Source: an uncultured Lachnospiraceae bacterium (GTDB lineage: Bacteria > Bacillota > Clostridia > Lachnospirales > Lachnospiraceae). From it: DNA of 64,000 nt. The position numbers and the translations under genes are program-made. The stretch covers positions 1-64,000 of the forward strand of contig CAJUGD010000004.1 of assembly GCA_910586205.1 (NCBI GenBank), read 5' to 3'. The notes under the pieces are model-generated. The model was not told the origin of the DNA. It searched no databases and saw only the letters and a list, made by a program, of their open reading frames with translations. Position 1 is the stretch's first letter; every line of letters begins with the position of its first letter. This document shows, one piece after another, positions 42,208 through 50,847 of this stretch.

Positions 42208-43091
42208 AAATCACTTTTATAGGAATGGATGCTGTTTATTCTCTTAGACATTTGGAAGCCTTGGAAGAAAAGTTTGAAGTAGTATGTGTTATATGTGCAG
42301 CTTCTCGTAATTATCAGGGAAATGAGGAATTTTCGCATAGAAATATACTTTATAGAAATGCTAGAAAAAGAAAAATTCCATTCTATTTTGCAAAAAATCT
42401 ATCTTCAGAAGAAATGGAAACGGTAATTAGAGAAATGCGATGCGATTTGATTTGCGTAGCCTCTTGTTCTCAGCTTTTAAAAAAGAATATTATAAATATA
42501 CCAAGATTTGGTGTGATTAATGCTCATGGGGCAAAACTTCCATACTACAGAGGCCCTAATCCTGATTATTGGATTTTTTATTTTCAGGAAAAGGAAGGAG
42601 CCATTACAATTCATTTTATCGATGAGGGTGAAGATTCTGGAGATATTATACATCAAGAAATATTTGAAATTCCATTTGGTATGACAAGAAGGGAATACCG
42701 GTCATATATTTTATCTCATTCTCCCAGATTGATGCAGCAATCAGTATTAGAATTAGAAAAAGGTATAGTCAAAAGAGAAAAACAAAAAGAAATAAAAAGC
42801 TTTCGTGCTAGAAATTTGAAGCCTGAGGATAAATTAATAGATTTTAAAGAATGGGATGCAGGACACGCTTATCACTTTTTACGAGGAACTGATATGTTGG
42901 ATAACCAATATCAACAATCAATTTGGAAAGTTTTTATTGTCGGTTACTCAGAAAAAGAAAGCGATATATTGAATAAAAGGAATACTATAATTTGTAAATC
43001 GGGGGGGTGTTTTACAGAAAAATATTCAGTTTCAAACGTTTGGCAAAGATTATTATACAAAAGAATTAGAATTACCTCTTTCTATTATTGA
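42204..43091 (+). CDS. Sugar N-formyltransferase-like protein with G7 tract
   Basis: The protein has 295 residues from a GTG at 42204 with GGAGG 8 bases upstream. It has the formyltransferase fold with N106 and H108 in INAHGAKLPYYRGPNPDYW and the Asp of GEDSGDII (near 144-147), the Asn-His-Asp triad that uses N10-formyl-tetrahydrofolate. Enzymes of this size in polysaccharide loci formylate amino sugars. A run of seven G at 43001 lies about 30 residues before the end; a slip would replace only the tail. The 5' end overlaps the flippase gene. Confidence 0.8.
   Translation: MKITFIGMDAVYSLRHLEALEEKFEVVCVICAASRNYQGNEEFSHRNILYRNARKRKIPFYFAKNLSSEEMETVIREMRCDLICVASCSQLLKKNIINIPRFGVINAHGAKLPYYRGPNPDYWIFYFQEKEGAITIHFIDEGEDSGDIIHQEIFEIPFGMTRREYRSYILSHSPRLMQQSVLELEKGIVKREKQKEIKSFRARNLKPEDKLIDFKEWDAGHAYHFLRGTDMLDNQYQQSIWKVFIVGYSEKESDILNKRNTIICKSGGCFTEKYSVSNVWQRLLYKRIRITSFYY
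43001..43007 (+). repeat. Poly-G tract, G7, near the end of the formyltransferase-like gene
   Basis: Seven consecutive G in frame (Ser-Gly-Gly). A shift here would alter only the last 30 or so residues. Confidence 0.85.
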
Positions 43092-43108
43092 ATAAAGGTG
43101 GTAGAAAT

Positions 43109-43666
43109 ATGAAAATTTATTCAATAATAAAAAGACTTTTGATGGGGCCAACAATTCATAAATCAATTTGTTTTGTTATGACAGAACAGACAATAAATAT
43201 GGATATATTTTCTTTAAGAAATATAAGCATTGAGGAATTATATAAGGAAATATGCGACAGAGTGCTTGTGATTCGTGATAATAGTGTGAAATATGCTTTC
43301 GAAGAAATGTGCAGTGATTCAACAGCGATTATTGCAAAATATTGTGATACTATTGTAGGACATGCGGTTTTAAAACCATGGGGTATAAAGGGATATCAAG
43401 CTGATTTTTGGATGAATAAAAATTATATTCATTATTGTTATGTGGATCCTGAGTATCGAGGAAAGGGGATTTATCCTTATATGCTTGTTTATTTGGCAAG
43501 AAAATTATTTCAAAAAGAAGATGGAAGTAAGATCTATATTAGAGCGGATTATAAAAATTATTCTTCTATTCGAGGAATCGAAAAAGCAGGATTTAAATAT
43601 TGGGGAATTTTAACGGAATATGGATGGGGAGACATTATTTTGTTTCGTAGGATTAGGCAAATATGA
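43109..43666 (+). CDS. GNAT-family acetyltransferase
   Basis: The protein has 185 residues from the ATG at 43109, with AAGGTGG upstream; the ATG at 43088 overlaps the previous gene and is less likely. The acetyl-CoA loop is clear: YVDPEYRGKGIYPYMLVYLAR (about 112-132; R/Q-x-x-G-x-G/A form), followed by the C-terminal beta strands with NYSSIRGIEKAGFKYWG. It probably acetylates an amino sugar or other precursor of the polysaccharide. The substrate is unknown. Confidence 0.78.
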   Translation: MKIYSIIKRLLMGPTIHKSICFVMTEQTINMDIFSLRNISIEELYKEICDRVLVIRDNSVKYAFEEMCSDSTAIIAKYCDTIVGHAVLKPWGIKGYQADFWMNKNYIHYCYVDPEYRGKGIYPYMLVYLARKLFQKEDGSKIYIRADYKNYSSIRGIEKAGFKYWGILTEYGWGDIILFRRIRQI

Positions 43667-43728
43667 ATTAAATAGTGAATTTATAAGATACGAAAAGACT
43701 ATTAATAGCTAGTGAGGAAAATAGAGGG

Positions 43729-45051
43729 ATGAACGATAGAATATATTCTAAATTAGGTCCAATTATTTATTATATTTTTTCTCTGCTACTTGGAGGAAAT
43801 GAAGGGATAGATAAAATTTCCTATGGAAAAGAGATAAATATGAAAACCCTAGTAACAATAAAATCTTCAGGTTTTTTTGATGATAATATTTATATGACAT
43901 CTAAAAGTCTTCCCAATATTCCTCTTGCAAAATGGCATGGTATTCCTCTGCTATTTGGTGAACCTAAGGAAGAAATAGTAGAAGGACATATGATTATTTA
44001 TGCTGATATTATAGCATCGATTTTTTTTCTGATAAGCAGATATGAAGAAATTATGGTGACTGAGAATCGTGATGATCATGGACGATTTATGGGGCAAGGT
44101 AGTTTGCCGGGAAGGGAAGGATTCTTAGAACAGCCAGTTGTGGATCAATATGGGAAACAGTTCCGAGAACTTCTGCGAATAGTAGGAATAATGGTAAAAG
44201 AGCCTAATATGAAAGGGAAGATTTATTTGACACATGATGTAGATGTGCCTTGGAAGAAATGGAATTTAATATCTGCTTTACGAAACAGTATTGGATACAC
44301 AAGACAAGCGCACAAATTGGCTTTGTGGCCGCTTCAAAATTTTTTTGGTGATTATAGTCATAATCCTTTTGATACTTTTGATTGGATGATTCAAATGGAT
44401 ACCATAGCAAAACAGGTTCAAGGCAAAAGATGTGAAACGATTTACTTTATAATTGGGGCATCTAAATCAGATAAATATACAGAAAGCTATATAGAAGATA
44501 TAAAATCAAAAGAACTTGTTGAAAAATTGAAAAAACAATCAGATTTTGTTGGGTTACATATTAGTTATAGTGCAGGAAAAACATTAAATATAGAGGATAT
44601 GAAGCAAGAAAAAGCAACATTAGAAAAGTTTCTTGAGAAACCTGTGAAACAAAGTCGTAATCATTACTTGTTATCAAAAAAACCTGACGCATTTCGTGAT
44701 TTGATATCCATAGGAATAACAGATGATTATACGATGGGATATGCAGACCGGGTAGGATTTCGACTAGGAACAGCGCAATGTATTCGTTGGATTGATCCAG
44801 AGCGTTTGGAATTAACGAAGTTGAAATTACATCCTCTTATAATAATGGAGTGTAGTTTGTCTGCTAAAAACTATATGGGAATGAATCAAGAAGAATGTAT
44901 GGAAAAAATTAAGATGTTGTACAAGAATTGTGAGTCTGTAAGGGGAGACTTCTGTGTATTATTTCATAATAGTGTTTTTATGCCAGGACCAAATTATTGG
45001 TTAAAGGAAGTCTATCAGAATATGATTGAAATGTTCAAAGAAAATCAGTGA
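43729..45051 (+). CDS. Polysaccharide-deacetylase-like protein (NodB-related fold)
   Basis: The protein has 440 residues. It has the pattern of atypical NodB-like proteins in EPS loci: IYLTHDVDVPW (about 164-174, the DD metal-binding motif), a central GLHISYSAG near 278 and SRNHYLL near 307, then DYTMGYADRVGFRLGT near 331. Family name is uncertain; by memory it matches the DUF7033-type polysaccharide deacetylase group. No signal peptide is seen, so it may work inside the cell on a lipid-linked repeat, or its export is unusual. It could remove acetyl groups from amino sugars. Confidence 0.68.
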   Translation: MNDRIYSKLGPIIYYIFSLLLGGNEGIDKISYGKEINMKTLVTIKSSGFFDDNIYMTSKSLPNIPLAKWHGIPLLFGEPKEEIVEGHMIIYADIIASIFFLISRYEEIMVTENRDDHGRFMGQGSLPGREGFLEQPVVDQYGKQFRELLRIVGIMVKEPNMKGKIYLTHDVDVPWKKWNLISALRNSIGYTRQAHKLALWPLQNFFGDYSHNPFDTFDWMIQMDTIAKQVQGKRCETIYFIIGASKSDKYTESYIEDIKSKELVEKLKKQSDFVGLHISYSAGKTLNIEDMKQEKATLEKFLEKPVKQSRNHYLLSKKPDAFRDLISIGITDDYTMGYADRVGFRLGTAQCIRWIDPERLELTKLKLHPLIIMECSLSAKNYMGMNQEECMEKIKMLYKNCESVRGDFCVLFHNSVFMPGPNYWLKEVYQNMIEMFKENQ

Positions 45052-45085
45052 TTTTTTTAAATTTAGGAAGAAAATGAGGAAAAGC

Positions 45086-46066
45086 ATGCCCATATATGAT
45101 TTTAAAGAAGCAAAAGTAAAATATCGTCAATTTTGTAAGACGGAATCATCTGTTAATATTTATATGCTCGATTGGTATTTAGATGCAGTGACAGAAAATG
45201 AGGATGATTGGAGAGTTATTTTGATAGAGGAAAATGGGATGATTATGTCAGCGTTCCCGTTTGGATACCAAAAGAGACATGGGTTGTGGTACATATATTC
45301 ACCATGGCAATGTGCGAGAATGGGATTGTGGATACGTAAGCGATCCTATCGAAGTAAGGAAGAAGAATTATCAGTATTAAATAATTACATTCAATATTTT
45401 ATTGATCATCTTCCACCATACGATTCTTTTAAGATTGCATTTAGTGGGAACTTTAAAAATTGGCAGCCATTTTACTGGAACGGCTTTCTAGCAGAGCCAA
45501 GATATAGTATGATTATAAAAGAGAATACGGATGATTATATTTCTTATATTGGAAAATCAAGAAGGAATAGGATTCGAAGATCTCAAAGAAGATATAGGAT
45601 ACAAGAGAATCAATTATCAAAAGAAGAATATTGGGATTTCTTAGTAAAAACATATGATTCAAAAAGAAAAGTTTTAGATTATGATTCCGATAAATTTTTT
45701 AAATTATGGAATGCTTTGAATGATTATAATTCCTGTACAGTGCGCAGTATATTAAATGAGGATGGAGACCTGGTTTCTGTGAACATAGTTCTAGAAGATA
45801 ATGAAAGATGTTATAATCAATTTGTAACACAAATGCAGGGAAAGGATACAGACGCAACTTCTTATGCAATTTATGAAGCAATAAACTATGCATTAAAAAA
45901 AGGAAAAATATATGATTTTGAGGGTAGTATGATAAAAGGTGTATGTGAGTTTAATAGTAGCTTTAATCCCGAATGGGAAGTTTATTATTTGATTTCACAT
46001 TACAGCAGAAAATATAGGCTTCTAACTAATATAAAAGAAATATTTACTCATGTACTTAGGTCATGA
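45086..46066 (+). CDS. FemAB/GNAT-fold acyltransferase-like protein (second of two)
   Basis: The protein has 326 residues from the ATG at 45086 (AGGA upstream); the ATG at 45074 and a frame start at 45026 are alternatives. It has the same double-GNAT pattern as the 35139 gene: GKSRRNRIRRSQRRY near 155, YNQFVTQMQGKDTDATSYA near 250 and YDFEGSMIKGVCEFNSSFN near 280. Two paralogues in one locus suggest two separate acyl or aminoacyl additions to the glycan. Donor and acceptor are unknown. Confidence 0.7.
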   Translation: MPIYDFKEAKVKYRQFCKTESSVNIYMLDWYLDAVTENEDDWRVILIEENGMIMSAFPFGYQKRHGLWYIYSPWQCARMGLWIRKRSYRSKEEELSVLNNYIQYFIDHLPPYDSFKIAFSGNFKNWQPFYWNGFLAEPRYSMIIKENTDDYISYIGKSRRNRIRRSQRRYRIQENQLSKEEYWDFLVKTYDSKRKVLDYDSDKFFKLWNALNDYNSCTVRSILNEDGDLVSVNIVLEDNERCYNQFVTQMQGKDTDATSYAIYEAINYALKKGKIYDFEGSMIKGVCEFNSSFNPEWEVYYLISHYSRKYRLLTNIKEIFTHVLRS

Positions 46067-46149
46067 TAAAAGGACTTAAATTCTTCATTTGCAAGATAAG
46101 TTAGCAGAAAATGAGGAATTAGATAATAAATAAAGATTGGATTAATAGT

Positions 46150-46271
46150 TTGAAAACAATAGATATTATAAAAAGCTCGATTTTTTTTGTGATTTTTTTG
46201 TTATTCTAAAATTATTATCTTTTGGCCTTACAAATGACAAAAATTCTTATACAAGAATTAGCATCTATGAG
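46150..46271 (+). other. Frame-shifted N-terminal membrane anchor of the SGNH protein
   Basis: From a TTG at 46150 a frame encodes a basic start and a hydrophobic helix (MKTIDIIKSSIFFVIFLLF), then stops. The next frame continues the family sequence (KLLSFGLTNDKNSYTR) into the SGNH gene. The break lies in T-runs of eight (46181-46188) and seven (46193-46199); one more T in the second run would give a single continuous anchor and protein. It is either a further homopolymer phase switch, a recent lesion, or a sequencing error. Confidence 0.65.
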
Positions 46272-47144
46272 TTGGAGAAAGAAGATAAAATTACATATTT
46301 GTGGCTGGGGGCTTCCAGGGTATATCGGGGAATAGATCCAAAGATTTTAGACAGTTCTTTAAATGCCATAACATTTAATGCAGGTTCGTCTTCTCAACGA
46401 CCAGAAGACAGTTATTTTCTTTTGAAAGAAATATTGAAACATCATCAGGTTGAAAAGGTAGTCTATGATATCAATTATGTCATGTTTCAAAATTATCCTG
46501 GAGATTCGACTATTCGAACCCATATTCTGTTGGACTATATGCCGTTTGGCATAAATAAGCTTTTGTATGCCTACAAGGTTTTAGAAAGGCCGGAGTATGG
46601 GATTACGACCATCTCAAATATTGTGCGTTATAAGGAAGCTTGGAAAAATTCTAGACAGGTATTGCAAAATATAAAGATGCATTTATTGGATCAGTCTTAT
46701 AAAGAATGCGAGTATCCTGCAGCATATTCTGACAGCGAGTGGTATGCAGGAAAGGGTTTTGTCTATTCAAATCAGGTTTATGAGTCCGGTGATTATGTTC
46801 AGGTTCCATGGAATAAGGAAGATTTGTATCCTTTACAATTAGAATATTTACAAAAGATGGTTTATTTATGTAAAAAATATGACTGTGACCTGTTATTGAT
46901 TTCTTTGCCAGTATATCCTGGTTATCTTGAGAGGGAACCAGGATATCAGGATATTTATGATTTTTTTCATGATTTCGGCAAAAGAAATGGTATTGATTAT
47001 GTGGATTTGAACCAGATTTCAATGCGTGAGTTGGGTTTGACGAAAGAAAGCTTTCAGGATGAGATGCATCTTAACGGAAAAGGCGCTGAGAGGATCAGCA
47101 GATATTTGGCAGACTATTTATCGGCGAGGGAAGAAAATGAGTGA
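46272..47144 (+). CDS. SGNH-like protein (DltD-like position), N-terminal anchor frame-shifted
   Basis: The visible frame gives 290 residues from a TTG. The SGNH-type first block is GASRVYRGIDP (near residue 14) and the last is DEMHLNGKGA (near 271), with the Asp-x-x-His dyad. Members normally have an N-terminal membrane anchor; here it lies upstream in another frame (46150). The protein most likely faces the outside of the membrane. With FkbH, ACP and MBOAT genes next in line, it takes the place DltD has in the dlt operon. The start shown is the longest open start, not a well-supported ribosome site. Confidence 0.68.
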   Translation: MEKEDKITYLWLGASRVYRGIDPKILDSSLNAITFNAGSSSQRPEDSYFLLKEILKHHQVEKVVYDINYVMFQNYPGDSTIRTHILLDYMPFGINKLLYAYKVLERPEYGITTISNIVRYKEAWKNSRQVLQNIKMHLLDQSYKECEYPAAYSDSEWYAGKGFVYSNQVYESGDYVQVPWNKEDLYPLQLEYLQKMVYLCKKYDCDLLLISLPVYPGYLEREPGYQDIYDFFHDFGKRNGIDYVDLNQISMRELGLTKESFQDEMHLNGKGAERISRYLADYLSAREENE

Positions 47145-48957
47145 ACAGATTCAAATGGCTGCTTCTCCATTGGAGTATCCATTGGATTCGGAATATATTT
47201 TAAAAAAGAGAAAATCAATCAAAAGACAGTTAAAGTCCAGAAAACGGGTTTATACAAAAAAGAAAATTGCGATTCTTGGTGGTTCAACTACCCATGATGT
47301 CAAAGAAATTTTAGAGCTTTTTCTTTTAAATTATGGCATAGAGCCGGTTTTTTATGAGTCGGAGTATGGCCAGTATTGGCAGGAAATTATGTTTCATCAT
47401 TTGGAACTATCTAAGTTTTGTCCGGATTTAATTTATATTCATACCAGCACTCGTAACATAGTAAATTTTCCAACAATAAAAAGTTCAAGGGAGGAGACAG
47501 AAGATCTTCTCGAGGAAGTTTATCAGCCGTTTGAGGCAATGTGGGAAAAAATTTTTGAGACGTTTCATTGCCCGGTTATCCAAAATAACTTTGAACCTCC
47601 GTTTTATCGTCTTTTGGGAAATCGGGATATATGGGATTTTCATGGCAGGTTAAATTTTGTGAGTCGTTTAAATGAACGGTTTTGCCTATATGCTCAAAGC
47701 CATGAAAATTTTTATATTCAGGATATTAGTTATCTGGCTTCTTGTTATGGACTTCAGAGATGGGCGGATCCATTCTATTGGCATATGTATAAATATGCTT
47801 TGACAGTTTTGGCTATTCCGGAGCTGGCTTATAATCTGGCAGCTATAATCAAATCCATATATGGAAACAATAAAAAGGCTTTTGTGCTGGATTTGGATAA
47901 TACGTTGTGGGGTGGTATTGTAGGAGATGATGGACCGGATCGGATTGAGATTGGGCAGGAGACTTCTGCCGGGCAGATGTATAGTGAATTTCAGCAATAT
48001 GTGAAGGAGCACAAAGATCTTGGTGTGATGCTGACGATTGATTCAAAAAATGAAGAAGAAAATGCGTTGGCAGGGCTGAATCGTCCGGGCAGTATTTTAA
48101 AGCCGGATGATTTTTTGATTATAAAAGCAAATTGGGAGCCTAAGGATCAAAATTTGGTTCAAATAGCAAAAGAATTAAATATTGGAGTGGAGAGCATGGT
48201 TTTCGTGGATGATAATCCTGCAGAACGTCATATTGTCAGTTCTCAAGTTCCAGAGGCAGCAGTCCCTAAGATGGGAAAACCAGAGCAGTATATTGAGATT
48301 TTGGATCGATCCGGATTTTTTGAGGTGACGGCTTTGTCTTCGGATGACTTAAGACGCAATCAAATGTATCAGGCCAATGCGGCCAGGAGGAAACAGGAGG
48401 CAGGCTTTGAGAATTATGAGGATTATCTTCTTTCGTTGGAAATGAAGGCGGAAATAGGGGGATTTTCTCAGGTTTATATGTCCAGGATTGCTCAGCTTAC
48501 AGGAAAAAGCAATCAGTTTAACCTTACTACCAGAAGATGTAGTTTGGCAGAAATAGAAAGAATTGCAGAGGATTCAAGGAATATTACCCTTTATGGAAGG
48601 CTGGAGGATCGGTTTGGGGATAATGGGGTTGTTTCCGTGATATTTGGTCATTTAGATTCTGACCTTCCAGAACGTTTTCATATTGATTTGTGGTTAATGA
48701 GCTGTCGGGTTCTAAAACGGAATATGGAATTTGCCATGATGGATGCTTTGGTGAAACGATGCCAGGAGAGAATGGTTCATGAGATTTTCGGGTATTATTA
48801 TCCAACTGTAAAGAACAAGATGGTAAAAGAATTTTATGAATTGCAGGGATTTGAAAAGGTTTCAGAAGATGATCTTGGCAATACCACTTGGAAATTAGAT
48901 ATTTTCGAAGGATATGAGAAGAAAAATCATGTGATTAAGATAGGAAGAATAAGCTGA
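47137..48957 (+). CDS. FkbH-like HAD-IIIC protein (glyceryl-ACP-type loading enzyme)
   Basis: The protein has 606 residues from the ATG at 47137, with GAGGGAAG upstream and an overlap with the SGNH gene. An N-terminal SGNH-like region (IAILGGSTTHDV) is followed by the HAD domain, with FVLDLDNTLWGG (D252, D254) and VFVDDNPAERH near 350. The C-terminal third resembles a GNAT fold. FkbH and relatives take 1,3-bisphosphoglycerate, remove phosphate and load glycerate onto an acyl carrier protein. Here an ACP gene follows directly and an MBOAT gene after that, so it probably makes the acyl-ACP used to decorate the glycan. Confidence 0.85.
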   Translation: MSEQIQMAASPLEYPLDSEYILKKRKSIKRQLKSRKRVYTKKKIAILGGSTTHDVKEILELFLLNYGIEPVFYESEYGQYWQEIMFHHLELSKFCPDLIYIHTSTRNIVNFPTIKSSREETEDLLEEVYQPFEAMWEKIFETFHCPVIQNNFEPPFYRLLGNRDIWDFHGRLNFVSRLNERFCLYAQSHENFYIQDISYLASCYGLQRWADPFYWHMYKYALTVLAIPELAYNLAAIIKSIYGNNKKAFVLDLDNTLWGGIVGDDGPDRIEIGQETSAGQMYSEFQQYVKEHKDLGVMLTIDSKNEEENALAGLNRPGSILKPDDFLIIKANWEPKDQNLVQIAKELNIGVESMVFVDDNPAERHIVSSQVPEAAVPKMGKPEQYIEILDRSGFFEVTALSSDDLRRNQMYQANAARRKQEAGFENYEDYLLSLEMKAEIGGFSQVYMSRIAQLTGKSNQFNLTTRRCSLAEIERIAEDSRNITLYGRLEDRFGDNGVVSVIFGHLDSDLPERFHIDLWLMSCRVLKRNMEFAMMDALVKRCQERMVHEIFGYYYPTVKNKMVKEFYELQGFEKVSEDDLGNTTWKLDIFEGYEKKNHVIKIGRIS

Positions 48958-48998
48958 AGGAAAAAGCTGTTTATTTGAATTAAAGGGGCGTAAGTAAA

Positions 48999-49241
48999 AT
49001 GACAAAAAAAGAAACATATGAAAAACTAGAGGAAGTATTTCATGACATATTTGATGATGAAAGTATTGTTTTAAAAGATACGACAACAGCAGAAGATATT
49101 GAAGATTGGGACAGTTTGGAACATATTAATCTGATTGTAGCAGTTGAAAAAAGTTTTGGAATTAAGTTTACTATGGGTGAAGTAACAGGAATGAAAAATG
49201 TAGGAGAAATGGCTGATATAATCGAGGAACGAATAAAATGA
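48999..49241 (+). CDS. Acyl carrier protein
   Basis: The protein has 80 residues, acidic and helical. The 4'-phosphopantetheine site is S39 in DWDSLEHI. It lies between an FkbH-like gene and an MBOAT gene with short spacing, so it is most likely a dedicated carrier for a glyceryl or similar acyl group rather than the fatty-acid ACP. The stop overlaps the MBOAT start by ATGA. AGGGGCG lies upstream of the ATG. Confidence 0.9.
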   Translation: MTKKETYEKLEEVFHDIFDDESIVLKDTTTAEDIEDWDSLEHINLIVAVEKSFGIKFTMGEVTGMKNVGEMADIIEERIK

Positions 49242-50761
49242 GCATTGTGCTGTTTTTTGTGCTTTTTTTGATGATTTATTATTCTGTTCCGAAACGTTTC
49301 CAGGTATATCTTCTGACAGCAGTCAGCATAGTTTTTTGTGGTCTGGCAGGGGGAGGGTTAATGGTTTCTTCTATTTTGACAGCAACAGTATCTACCTGGT
49401 ATGGGGCAGTAAGAATAGAGAATGCCATGTCAAATAAACAGAAAAAACGGTGGTTTTATGCAGTATTGCTGCTTAATATGGGAGTTTTGATCATCTGCAA
49501 GTATTTGAATTTTTTTGTGTATACAAGCCGGTTTGTGGGAGAAGTGCTGCATTGGGAGATTTACTTACAGGAATTTTCATTTTTAGTTCCATTGGGATTG
49601 TCTTTTTATACATTGCAAGTATTGGGATATTTGATTGATGTTTCCCGGGGGACTTGTCTGGCTCAAAGGAATTTAATTCATTATGCAGCTTTTTCTTGCT
49701 ATTTTCCGCAATTATTTACCGGACCTATTAACCGGTATGGAGAAATGAAGAATTCTTTATATGCGGAAAAGTATTTTGATTATAAAAGGACAGCATTTGG
49801 TCTGCAGAGAATCGGATGGGGATTATTTAAAAAATTAGTGATTGCAGAACGGATGGCTGTGATTGTTGATACGGTTTATGGAGATTATTATACATATCAG
49901 GGATGTTATATTATATTCGCCACAATGTGTTTTGCATGCCAGTTGTATACAGATTTTTCAGGAGCAATCGATCTTGCAGCAGGAGTATCGGAAATCTTAG
50001 GGATTCAGATCTCGGAAAATTTTGCTGAGCCGTTTTTCTCACACTCACTTTCCGAGTTTTGGAGGCGATGGCACATTACTCTGGGAAGCTGGATGAAGGA
50101 TTATGTGTTTTACCCAATATTAAAATCAGATCTTTTTGTAAAGATCGGAGATTGGTCAAAAGGACGATTGGGAAAAAAGAAGGGGAAGAAGGTTCCTACT
50201 TATTTAGGAATGGTGATTTTATGGTTTACAGTAGGATTGTGGCATGGAGGTTCGTGGAAGTATATTGTGGGTTCTGGCTTGCTTCATTGTTTTTATATTG
50301 TAGGCGGTCAGGTTCTGAAGCCCTTATTTCAAAAAATGATTTTCTGGATGCATGTGAATACAGAATGCTTTAGTTATCATTTGTTTCAAAGCCTGCGTAC
50401 TGGTTTTTTAGTTTGTACAGGATTTGTGTTCTTCCGTGCTGAGAGTTTTCGAGAAGCATTAGGAATATTGAGAGCTTCTTTTTATCCTAATATTTGGATT
50501 TTTACAGATGGTTCTCTTTTAAAGCTGGGATTGGATGCTCCGGATTTCATAATAGGGGGGGTGGCTTTTGGAATCTTATTTCTGGTTTCAGTACAGCAGA
50601 AGAAATTTAGAGCAGAAGGCAGCGGTGTTAGAGAAATGCTTGCAAAACAGAATTTGGTGTTTCGATGGGGCATTTATTATATGCTGATATTTTCTGTAAT
50701 CATTTTAGGATTTTATGGGCCTGGATATGATGTTAGCGGGTTTATTTATCAGAATTTTTGA
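49238..50761 (+). CDS. MBOAT-family O-acyltransferase with G7 tract
   Basis: The protein has 507 residues with about ten membrane helices. Family blocks are GPINRYGEM, EFWRRWHITLGSWMKDYVFYP and LWHGGSWKYIVGSG, with the catalytic His at 336. It resembles DltB and AlgI, which pass an acyl group across the membrane to a wall polymer or EPS. Here the donor would be the neighbouring ACP. Seven G in a row at 50554 lie near residue 439; a slip would cut off the last 60 or so residues. Confidence 0.88.
   Translation: MSIVLFFVLFLMIYYSVPKRFQVYLLTAVSIVFCGLAGGGLMVSSILTATVSTWYGAVRIENAMSNKQKKRWFYAVLLLNMGVLIICKYLNFFVYTSRFVGEVLHWEIYLQEFSFLVPLGLSFYTLQVLGYLIDVSRGTCLAQRNLIHYAAFSCYFPQLFTGPINRYGEMKNSLYAEKYFDYKRTAFGLQRIGWGLFKKLVIAERMAVIVDTVYGDYYTYQGCYIIFATMCFACQLYTDFSGAIDLAAGVSEILGIQISENFAEPFFSHSLSEFWRRWHITLGSWMKDYVFYPILKSDLFVKIGDWSKGRLGKKKGKKVPTYLGMVILWFTVGLWHGGSWKYIVGSGLLHCFYIVGGQVLKPLFQKMIFWMHVNTECFSYHLFQSLRTGFLVCTGFVFFRAESFREALGILRASFYPNIWIFTDGSLLKLGLDAPDFIIGGVAFGILFLVSVQQKKFRAEGSGVREMLAKQNLVFRWGIYYMLIFSVIILGFYGPGYDVSGFIYQNF
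50554..50560 (+). repeat. Poly-G tract, G7, in the MBOAT gene
   Basis: Seven consecutive G in frame (Gly-Gly-Val). A one-base change would truncate the protein after its catalytic region. Confidence 0.85.
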
Positions 50762-50847
50762 AAAGATTGTCAGGAGAGATTGTGATGAATTATTTTAGGA
50801 AACGAAGATATTCAGGCTGGGAATAGAACAGGAAGGAGAAAAAGCTT

